Positions 29,539-36,597 of a DNA stretch of 64,000 bases are shown here, piece by piece. Source of the stretch: a virus; the IMG/VR virus record IMGVR_UViG_3300017987_000073, positions 1-64,000 of that record; one strand, written 5' to 3'. The notes beneath the pieces are model-generated. The model was not told the origin of the DNA. It saw only the letters and a program-made list of their open reading frames with translations, and made no database searches. Position 1 is the first letter of the stretch. Every line of letters starts with the position of its first letter. The position numbers were made by a program, and so were the translations under genes.

Positions 29539-31740
29539 CTAATCGGTCCAGACCGCGGACCGATCCTCGTCGTCCCACCGGTGCACCGTCACGACCGAGT
29601 CGAACTCGCGCCGCACGTCCGCGTGGGTGATCAGGAGCACTTGCCTGATCCCGAGGTCGTTCATCTTTCGCCTCAAAAGCCCGTGGAGCGCCGCTCGGTT
29701 CGGCTCGTCCAGCGCCCCGTCCGGTTCGTCGATCAGCAGGTGCTCGCACCGCACCGCCCGGATCGCCCCGGGCAACGTCGCGAGTCCCAGCCTCGCCCCG
29801 AGCGAGAGGAGGACCTTCCCACCCCCCGAGTCCAACTCGAAGGAGCTCTCGTTTCCCCCGTCCTCCACCTCCAGACGGAGCTCGTCCCGCCGGCGCTTCC
29901 GCCGCGGCGCCCCGCAAACCTTGCACACGTGCGTCCGCTCGCCCTTCTCGAACGCCTCGCCGCACGCCAGACACCCCGGCTCCCAGTCCTTGAGCTCACG
30001 GGTCGGCTCGAACCGGAGACGAAGCGTCGTCCCGAGCACCTCGAGCACCGAGTTCATCGCGTCCTCCGCCACCCCGAACGCGTTCTCGAGCTCCCGACTC
30101 GGAATCCCACTCGCGCCGAACGCGTAGCTCGTCCAGGCCAGCCTAGAGATCCGCTCCCTGATCTCCTCTCGCTCGGACGCGATCCCATCGAGCTGCTCCC
30201 TCGCGCGCTCGTACTCGGCGACCGCGGCGCGAGCGTCCGCCGCCCGCCGCTCCAAGTCGTCCCGGTGCTGCACCGCTCCGTCGCACCGCTCCACCGCCTC
30301 GGCAAGGTCTCGCACCACCCGAGCGTCGATCCCCGGGATCTCCTCGATCCGCTTCTCCAGTCGCTCCAGGTCGCGCTCGATCGGGTCCTCTCGCTCCAGA
30401 GCCGCGCTCGCCTCCTTCAACTTCCGCTCCACCTCCGCGAAGTTCCGCTCCGCCTCCTCCGTCCCCGGGCGCTTCCGCGCCTCCTCGAGCTCGTCGACGG
30501 AGCTTTCCAACTTTCTCCGGAACCTCGAAGCCTCGCTCGACCGATCCTCGGCCGCCTCGATCTCCCGCTCCAGGCGCTCGAGCGCCCGACGCGTGGTCAG
30601 ACCCTCCCGCTTGATCTCGTCGAGAACCGACGAGTCCGCCTCGATCCGGTCGCACGCCTCGCGCAGTACCGGACACACTCCCGTTCTGGTCTTCTCGAGC
30701 TCCTTGTACTTCTCGAGCAGGGAGTTCCGTCGATCGGCGTTCTCGTCCCGCTCCCGCTTCAAGCGGATCACCTCGTCCCGGACTTTGGCGAGATCGTCGC
30801 GCACCGCCCGGAGCGCCTCCTCCTCCACCTCGAGCGTCCGAACTCGCTCGTCCCGCTCCCTGGCCTCCCTCACCGCTTGCTTGGCCCTGGTCAACGCGAA
30901 CTCCGCGTTCCGGTGGTCGCTCTCCTTCTTCCGAGATCGTCGGTCCCACTCCTCCCGAAGATCCTCGAGCTCGCGCTCGAGCTCCCGTCGGCGACCTTGC
31001 TCCTCGTCCTCCGCCTTCATCGCCGCCTTGAGCTCGCGAACCCGCTCCTCAGCCCGATCGACCTCGACCCTCGACCTATCGAGCTCCGCGACCAGTCCCT
31101 CGAGCTCCTCGGCCCGAGCGTCCCCGTCGTTCAACACCTCCTCGAGCTCTCGCTCCCGACGATCCAACGCGCGCAGGTCCGATCGCGCCGCGTTCAACCG
31201 CTTCCGCGCCAGGTCGGCGCGAGGTACCCACCTATCCGTCCGGAACCAGGGGGAGACGATCCGCCGCTTCTCCGCCGGCGTCGCCTTCAGGAACCCGTGG
31301 ATCTCCCCCTGGACGAACGCGTTCGTGTTCAGGTACTCGTCATAGGTCAACCCGAGGATCTCCCGCTCGACCGCCCGCTTCAGATCCTCGTCCGAGATCT
31401 TCGATCCGTTGAGCTCTCTAATCGGGTCTCCACCGGCGGTCCGCCCCCGCTTGATCGACCACTCCCGAGCGTCCGAGCTCTCGACCTCCACCTCGACGAA
31501 CGCGTCCTCCTGCCCTCGAGCGAGTCGGTGGGCGAAGTCGTCCACCCGCTTCCCCCGGAACTCCCCGTGGAGCGCGTACATCGGAGCGTCCACCGCGAAG
31601 AAAGACTTCCCCGCCCGGTTGCTCCGAACCTCGCTGTCCTCGTACCTGGCGATCACCACGGTGGGCCCGAGCGGAAGCTCGACCGACCACTCCCCCAGAA
31701 ACGGCCCGGCGTTCGTCACTCCTATCCGTCGATAGATCAC
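29539..31740 (-). CDS. SbcC/Rad50-like ATPase
   Basis: The 733-residue protein has an N-terminal P-loop SNRAGKSFF near residue 40, about 500 residues of coiled-coil arms (KRLNAARSDLRALDRRERE..., REARERDERVRTLEVEEE...), and a C-terminal ABC signature SGGGKVLLSLGARLG with Walker B LLIDEPDGALDE. The hinge zinc hook is unusual: CPVLREAC rather than CxxC. An extra CLACGEAFEKG..CKVCG ribbon lies near residue 585. With the neighbouring SbcD-like nuclease it would process DNA ends and hairpins. Confidence 0.85.
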   Translation of the reverse strand: MIYRRIGVTNAGPFLGEWSVELPLGPTVVIARYEDSEVRSNRAGKSFFAVDAPMYALHGEFRGKRVDDFAHRLARGQEDAFVEVEVESSDAREWSIKRGRTAGGDPIRELNGSKISDEDLKRAVEREILGLTYDEYLNTNAFVQGEIHGFLKATPAEKRRIVSPWFRTDRWVPRADLARKRLNAARSDLRALDRRERELEEVLNDGDARAEELEGLVAELDRSRVEVDRAEERVRELKAAMKAEDEEQGRRRELERELEDLREEWDRRSRKKESDHRNAEFALTRAKQAVREARERDERVRTLEVEEEALRAVRDDLAKVRDEVIRLKRERDENADRRNSLLEKYKELEKTRTGVCPVLREACDRIEADSSVLDEIKREGLTTRRALERLEREIEAAEDRSSEASRFRRKLESSVDELEEARKRPGTEEAERNFAEVERKLKEASAALEREDPIERDLERLEKRIEEIPGIDARVVRDLAEAVERCDGAVQHRDDLERRAADARAAVAEYERAREQLDGIASEREEIRERISRLAWTSYAFGASGIPSRELENAFGVAEDAMNSVLEVLGTTLRLRFEPTRELKDWEPGCLACGEAFEKGERTHVCKVCGAPRRKRRRDELRLEVEDGGNESSFELDSGGGKVLLSLGARLGLATLPGAIRAVRCEHLLIDEPDGALDEPNRAALHGLLRRKMNDLGIRQVLLITHADVRREFDSVVTVHRWDDEDRSAVWTD

Positions 31741-31768
31741 GCCATCCTCCTGAGTCTCGAACTCCGCT

Positions 31769-32161
31769 TCATTCTCGATCCCCCGAGTCCGCGGCCCGGG
31801 CGAGCTTCGCGGCGAACTTCACCAGCCCCTTCGGGTCGCTCGGCTTCGTCTCCTCCGCGAAGAGACGGAGCGACTCCTCGATCGTCAGCTCCACCTCGTG
31901 GCGCGCGTCCCGCTTCACCTTCCGCCGCGCGACGTGCACCGTCGGCACCTTGCAGTAAATCGCGCCGGCCTCCAGGATCTCCGTCCGGAGCCCGTGGCGA
32001 TCCACCTGGTCGGAGAGCTCCTCCGACACGTAGACCACCGGCTTGACCCGAGCACCGGCGACCGACTCCGGGATCGCGAACCTCCCGTTCCACCCCGTGT
32101 CGAGCTCCCACCTAACCTCGAGCGTCGGGTCCGCCCCGGTTTCGATGAAGCGATCCCTCAT
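31769..32161 (-). CDS. hypothetical protein between the SbcC- and SbcD-like genes
   Basis: The 130-residue protein is strand-rich (LEVRWELDTGWNGRF, VKPVVYVSEELSDQVD) then charged (ARRKVKRDARHEVELTIEES) and ends acidic-helical. Start ATG 32161 overlaps the upstream stop. No signature is recognised; position suggests a role near the nuclease complex. Confidence 0.6.
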   Translation of the reverse strand: MRDRFIETGADPTLEVRWELDTGWNGRFAIPESVAGARVKPVVYVSEELSDQVDRHGLRTEILEAGAIYCKVPTVHVARRKVKRDARHEVELTIEESLRLFAEETKPSDPKGLVKFAAKLARAADSGDRE

Positions 32162-32430
32162 ACCCCCTCCTGATCTCGCATCACCTCGAGCACGTCGTTG
32201 AACTCTCGGCGAAGCTCCGAGAAGAGCCGCTTGACCCCGTCCGGAACCGTGTCCCCCGGCTCCAGGGTAACCGAGGCCCCCAAGTTGATCGCGAGGGACT
32301 CGAATTCGGCGACCCGGTACTTCCGCTCGAGCGAGAGCCACACTCGATCCTGCTCCACCGGCGCGCTCGGAGCCTGGACCCCGAATCCCCCCGGTGGTGG
32401 TTTCAACTTCTTCAACCTCTTCTCGTCCAT
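32158..32430 (-). CDS. hypothetical protein, 90 residues
   Basis: It runs LERKYRVAEFESLAINLGAS then DGVKRLFSELRREFNDVLEV, resembling short phage proteins that carry an FESL...G segment. A basic N-terminus precedes a Pro-rich linker. It overlaps the next gene by 4 nt. Confidence 0.65.
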   Translation of the reverse strand: MDEKRLKKLKPPPGGFGVQAPSAPVEQDRVWLSLERKYRVAEFESLAINLGASVTLEPGDTVPDGVKRLFSELRREFNDVLEVMRDQEGV

Positions 32431-32431
32431 C

Positions 32432-33169
32432 TCATACCTCCGCTAAGATCATCCCCTTCGGATCGTCGGCCTCCCCGAAGTCCACGTGAATCGAGGAGCC
32501 CACGACATTCACCTTCCCGACCTCCTGGTGCTTGTGCACGTGCCCGGCGTACACCCGGATCACCTTCTTGCTCTTGATCAGACGCGCCGGGATCGAGACA
32601 CCCGTGTCCCGCTGCACCGGGTCGAACTCCCCGAGCTTGACCCCCGGGACCTCCAGGTGCGAGAAGACGACGATCGGGAGGTCGGCCTTCTTCAGGATCT
32701 CCTTGGAGCTCTCCTCCAGGTACTCCTCCGCGCTCCCAGCCTCGCGCCGGAGCGCCCGGTCGTCCGTCACGTGGGGCAGGAAGACCAGAAGGTGGTCCTC
32801 CACCCGGTGACTCGAGACCCACTCCTCCACCGAGACCCGGTCGAAGTATCCCTCCAGCGGAACGAAGGGGTCGAGCGGGTGCGACAACCCCCGAGTCGGG
32901 TGGTCGTGGTTCCCGACCAGAAGGAACGCGCGCCCCGAGGTCCTGGAGGCCCACTCGGCGACCTCGACGAAGTACCTCATCGCCACCTCGTAGACCGCCG
33001 GCGTCGGGCGCGAGTTGTGGAAGAGATCGCCCAGGTCGACGTAGACGTCCGGTCGCTCCCGCCTGAGCACCTCCACGATCCCCCCGAGCACCCGCTCCTG
33101 CTCCTCGAGTCGCTCCATCCCGTCCGAGACGAGCCCGAGGTGCTTGTCCCCGCTGATCAAGATCCTCAC
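32432..33169 (-). CDS. SbcD/Mre11-like nuclease
   Basis: The 245-residue calcineurin-like phosphoesterase shows all metal motifs: ISGDKHLG (DxH), VDLGDLFHN (GDLxH), LVGNHDHPT (GNHD), VFSHLEVPG (H) and YAGHVHKHQ (GHxH). Starting at GTG 33169 (overlapping the previous TGA) gives the standard start. It is short for SbcD (about 400), so it lacks the capping domain. It would work with the SbcC-like gene to cut hairpins and resect ends. Confidence 0.85.
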   Translation of the reverse strand: MRILISGDKHLGLVSDGMERLEEQERVLGGIVEVLRRERPDVYVDLGDLFHNSRPTPAVYEVAMRYFVEVAEWASRTSGRAFLLVGNHDHPTRGLSHPLDPFVPLEGYFDRVSVEEWVSSHRVEDHLLVFLPHVTDDRALRREAGSAEEYLEESSKEILKKADLPIVVFSHLEVPGVKLGEFDPVQRDTGVSIPARLIKSKKVIRVYAGHVHKHQEVGKVNVVGSSIHVDFGEADDPKGMILAEV

Positions 33170-33456
33170 GACTCCCCCCTCGTCTCGAGCACCGCCTTCA
33201 AGATCTCTTCCTCGCGGAAGTCGAGCTCGACCTCCCCGAGCGCGATCTTCTTGACCTCCCGGAAGTACGCGACCGTGGCGGCCGCCAGCTTCAGGAGCTT
33301 CCGGTCCTCGTCCGGCAGACCGAACTCCCCCGCGAGCGTCAGCGCCGCGCAGACCAGATCCGCCGCGTGCAGAACGTCCGACCCGAGGTCCCCCCTCCAG
33401 TTGCACGCCCGGAGGAACGCCTCGAAGCGCGTCAACCTACTCTCTGAACTCGTCAT
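33166..33456 (-). CDS. hypothetical helical protein, 96 residues
   Basis: It has helices with LRACNWRGDLGSDVLHAADL and KLLKLAAATVAYFREVKK, and ends acidic. It sits between RecA-like and SbcD-like genes and overlaps both. It may be a recombination accessory; function unknown. Confidence 0.6.
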   Translation of the reverse strand: MTSSESRLTRFEAFLRACNWRGDLGSDVLHAADLVCAALTLAGEFGLPDEDRKLLKLAAATVAYFREVKKIALGEVELDFREEEILKAVLETRGES

Positions 33457-34615
33457 TCAACTCCTCCGCCATCTTCTCCCAGTTGCGCTTGACCGCGCCG
33501 TTCTCGTCCGGCGGCGCCTCCTCCTTGAGCCAGGTCAGAAACTCCGCCTTGCTCCCGGCGAGCCGCTCGTCGCCCTTGAAGTACCCCTTCCCCGTCCGGT
33601 GCTTCACCAAACCGCGCGTGATCGCCTCCTCCCGCACCTCGCGGGCGAAGTCGAGTCCCAGGGGCGTTTGATTCGTCGCCCCCACTGACGAGTAGAAGTA
33701 GGCTACCTCGTTCAAGTGCGGCCCGAGGGAGTTCTTGACCACCTCGAGCTCGTGCTTCTCACCCACGAGGACCTTGTCATCCTTGTTCTTCACCTCCGCC
33801 TTGACCCGGCCGCAGGACGTCACCCGACAGATCCACCCCCCGTCGTAGATCGGGGACTCCCCGCCCTTGACTTTGTAGGTCCTCTGCCCGGGCATCGTGT
33901 CCATCCGCTTCGACTCCCGCTGAACGAAGACGAGGATCTCGTCTCTGTTCAACGTGGGGATCAACTTGTCGAGCCACTTGGAGGTCAGGAGGGCCCGAAG
34001 CGGATAGCCCCGCGCCTCGACCTTCCCCTTCAGGAGCTCCTCGAGCTCGCTGGAGGGCGTCAATCGGTTGACGGAGTCCACCGCGATCGCCAGGAACGCC
34101 CCCTCCGGGAGTTCCCCGCCCTCCTTGGCCTTCTTGAACTTGGCCCGGTACTCCTCGATCTTGGCGATGCACTCCTCGTAGGTCCGCGGCTTGTAGTAGG
34201 CCACCTCGTCGAGCGCCCCGCAGATCGTCGAGAACCACTTGAGGTCAACCGCCCGACACTCCGCGTCAACGAAGAGCCCCCACCCCCCGGTGGCCCACGC
34301 GTCGTAGAGCACCTCGGCCGCGAAGAGCGTCTTCCCACCCTGGCTCGGTCCGTGGACCACCCCGAGCATCCCCCCGGGTATCCCGCCACACTTCAGCCCC
34401 CGGTTCAACGAGGTGAAGCGCGTGGGACACACGAGGGGCGGCGGGATCTCGCTCCAGAGCTGGAAACCCTCGATCGACCTCACCGCCTTGGAGAGCGTCT
34501 TGCTCCGAGCCGAGACGGGCGGGGGACGAACCGAGGCCACCTCCTCGGAGGTCGCCGGCTCGGCGGCCTCGGTCGTCTCCCGCTTCACTCGGCGGGACTT
34601 GCCCTTCTGCGCCAT
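33437..34615 (-). CDS. RecA-like recombinase/ATPase
   Basis: The 392-residue protein has a Walker A GPSQGGKT at 89-96, a Walker B LAIAVDSVNRL near residue 175 and the L-loop-like region EILVFVQRESKRMDTMPG. The core is RecA-type, and the start (RFTSLNRGLKCGGIPGGMLG) matches the RecA N-terminal part. It promotes strand exchange in phage recombination and replication. It is 4 nt from the 467-residue acidic protein, which suggests joint action. Confidence 0.85.
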   Translation of the reverse strand: MAQKGKSRRVKRETTEAAEPATSEEVASVRPPPVSARSKTLSKAVRSIEGFQLWSEIPPPLVCPTRFTSLNRGLKCGGIPGGMLGVVHGPSQGGKTLFAAEVLYDAWATGGWGLFVDAECRAVDLKWFSTICGALDEVAYYKPRTYEECIAKIEEYRAKFKKAKEGGELPEGAFLAIAVDSVNRLTPSSELEELLKGKVEARGYPLRALLTSKWLDKLIPTLNRDEILVFVQRESKRMDTMPGQRTYKVKGGESPIYDGGWICRVTSCGRVKAEVKNKDDKVLVGEKHELEVVKNSLGPHLNEVAYFYSSVGATNQTPLGLDFAREVREEAITRGLVKHRTGKGYFKGDERLAGSKAEFLTWLKEEAPPDENGAVKRNWEKMAEELNDEFRE

Positions 34616-36018
34616 CAGAAGGGACTCCCGTCGTCCGGCGCGTACTTGGCGTCACAGTCGGGGTGAGGACACTCGATCGCGTCCTGGGGCACCGGCTCCC
34701 GGCACTTCGGGCAGATATCGTAATCCTCACCCTCGCCGGGGGTCCATCCGAGCTTCTTACTCGGAGCCTCCTCCTTGACCATCTTCTCCCGTGGCTTGCG
34801 CTCGGTCTTCTTCTCCAGCTTCTTCTCCTCCTTGGGCTCCTCCTTCTTCGCCCGCCGCTTCGACTTCTCCTCCTTGGGCTCCTCCTTCTTCCGACGAGTC
34901 CGTCGCTCGACCTTCGGCGGAGGCTCCTCCTCCTTCTCCTCCTCGCCCTGGTCGTCCTCGCCCTGGTCCTGGTCGTCCTCGCCCTGGTCGTCCTCGCCCT
35001 GGTCGTCGCCCTGGTCCTGGTCGTCGCCCTGGTCCTGGTCGTCCTCGCCCTGGTTGTCGCCCTGGTCCTGGTCGTCCTCGCCCTGGTCGTCGTCACCGTC
35101 CTTCGCGCGCTTCGACTTCCCGCCCTTCGACTCCTCCTCCTTCGGCTTCTTGAACGTTGCCGCGTCCACCTCGACCTCGAAGTCGTCGAGCACGATCGCG
35201 GCGTTGAGCACCGCGCACATCGCGTCGGGATCGTCGAGCTTGATCTCGTCGTCGAGGTCCGGCGGCTCGGCGTCGAGGATCGCCATCAGCTTGGAGTCCT
35301 TCTCCAGACGCTTCGCCTCCTGCGGCCGCGCCCTGGCGGAGTACATATCAGTCCCCTGCTCGTTCTCGTCGAACGTCAGGATAAACGGATACGGTGTGAT
35401 AAAGGGGTTCCCCTCCTCCTCGCCGCTCTCGTCGATCTCCGACTCGATCTCCTTCCGGATGTCGTTCCCGAGCGACTTCGCCCCGGATAGAATCTCGGCC
35501 TTGAGATCGGGCGGGCGGTTACCCTTCGAGTCCTCCACCATCACCGCGACGCAGACGAAGTCGCTCTGCGGGACCAGTCGCTTCCGGAAGTTGTACCCCT
35601 CCCAGCCGAGGATCTCACCTTTGCAGAGATCCATTTTGTTCCGCCCGCTCCCCACCGAGATCACGATATCCTCCGCGTCGATGCTCTTGTCCTCCTTGAG
35701 CATCTTCCGGAGCTTGGCGAAAGGATCCTCCTTCGGATCGTTCGAGACGTTGTAAGGCACCGTGACGACCTTGACCTTCGGTTTCCGCTTCGAGTCGTCA
35801 CGCTTCCGCTTGCCCTCACCTTCGCCCTCCTTCTCCTTGACCTCGACCTCCTTCGGAAACCAGACCCGAAGTCGATCCACGATATCCGTGTCCGGGTGAA
35901 GCACGACCTTCGCCTTCGGTCGCCAGTCCATCCGATCGGTCCTCGAGCGCGTTTTGGTCGCCTTGCGGAGCTTCTCCATCTTCTCCCGAGCTCGCTTGAT
36001 CCTTTCTTCCTTCGTCAT
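34615..36018 (-). CDS. acidic low-complexity protein with C-terminal zinc ribbon
   Basis: ATG at 36018 overlaps the upstream stop. Residues 40-300 look globular (VVLHPDTDIVDRLRVWF, DAEDIVISVGSGRNKMDLCK, YNFRKRLVPQSDFVCVAVM, FILTFDENEQGTDMY). Residues about 335-395 are a run of DDQGEDDQDQG repeats, then KEEPKEEKSKRRAKK, and the C-terminus has CPKCREPV..CPHPDC. The length is 467. Phages often carry an ssDNA-binding or recombination mediator next to RecA; the acidic/zinc tail is compatible, but the fold is not recognised. Confidence 0.7.
   Translation of the reverse strand: MTKEERIKRAREKMEKLRKATKTRSRTDRMDWRPKAKVVLHPDTDIVDRLRVWFPKEVEVKEKEGEGEGKRKRDDSKRKPKVKVVTVPYNVSNDPKEDPFAKLRKMLKEDKSIDAEDIVISVGSGRNKMDLCKGEILGWEGYNFRKRLVPQSDFVCVAVMVEDSKGNRPPDLKAEILSGAKSLGNDIRKEIESEIDESGEEEGNPFITPYPFILTFDENEQGTDMYSARARPQEAKRLEKDSKLMAILDAEPPDLDDEIKLDDPDAMCAVLNAAIVLDDFEVEVDAATFKKPKEEESKGGKSKRAKDGDDDQGEDDQDQGDNQGEDDQDQGDDQDQGDDQGEDDQGEDDQDQGEDDQGEEEKEEEPPPKVERRTRRKKEEPKEEKSKRRAKKEEPKEEKKLEKKTERKPREKMVKEEAPSKKLGWTPGEGEDYDICPKCREPVPQDAIECPHPDCDAKYAPDDGSPF
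34946..35095 (-). repeat. short tandem repeats coding an acidic DDQGEDDQDQG tract
   Basis: The minus strand here consists of repeated 9-15 bp units of the kind GACCAGGGCGAC, giving the Asp/Gln/Gly-rich tract. The repeat is imperfect and stays in frame, so length can change without frameshift. Confidence 0.75.
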
Positions 36019-36596
36019 TTCGTCTTCTCCTCGCCCCTCCGGGGCAGCATATCCGGTGAAATTCCACGACGGCGCTCGACTAAATCCGCCTGCTTCCTCA
36101 AGCTGGCCGACCTCGACTCCCACGCGGCGTGCATCTGCTTACACATATTCCGCTCGCGCTCGAGCTCACGCCTCGCCCGCCTCCACTCCCGGTAGTCGTT
36201 GACGTGCGCCGCGATCCAGTTCTCGATCAGGTCGGTCGTGATCTGACCGCTCATCCGCTTCTCGCGCTTGTCCCGCTCGAGCGCGTCCCGGGCGTGTTGC
36301 GACCACTCGGCGAACGCCGCACGCCAGTGAATCTCGAACTCGTCGAGCTCCTCGATCGCTACCTGGAGTAACATCCCAGAGCGCCGGAGGTTCGCCTCCC
36401 CCTCGTCGAGTGCCCTCAAAATCCTCTCAGCCGAGGCCCGCCCGTCCCCGAGCGAGAGGTCCCCCTCCAGCTTCTCCCAGACCTGCTCGATGTTCACGTT
36501 TCGTAGCCGCTGGTTGAGGAACGCGAACCGCTCGCCCCGCTTCTTGTGCTCGTCCAGCGCCGCGGACGAGGTCAATTTCTTCGTTCGTCTTCTCAT
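36015..36596 (-). CDS. coiled-coil/helical protein, 193 residues
   Basis: The protein is helical throughout, with RRLRALDEGEANLRR-type segments, an EELDEFEIHWRAAFAEW stretch and REWRRARRELERERNMC. No catalytic motif is visible. It sits between PolB and the acidic protein, all coupled. It may be a replication accessory. Confidence 0.65.
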   Translation of the reverse strand: MRRRTKKLTSSAALDEHKKRGERFAFLNQRLRNVNIEQVWEKLEGDLSLGDGRASAERILRALDEGEANLRRSGMLLQVAIEELDEFEIHWRAAFAEWSQHARDALERDKREKRMSGQITTDLIENWIAAHVNDYREWRRARRELERERNMCKQMHAAWESRSASLRKQADLVERRRGISPDMLPRRGEEKTK

Positions 36597-36597
36597 C

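Noticed and set aside
29365-32046. An 893-residue plus-strand open frame
   Set aside because: It mirrors the SbcC-like gene on the other strand; the high GC third position makes such shadows common.
34946-35095. CRISPR-like repeats
   Set aside because: Units are contiguous 9-15 bp coding repeats without unique spacers.
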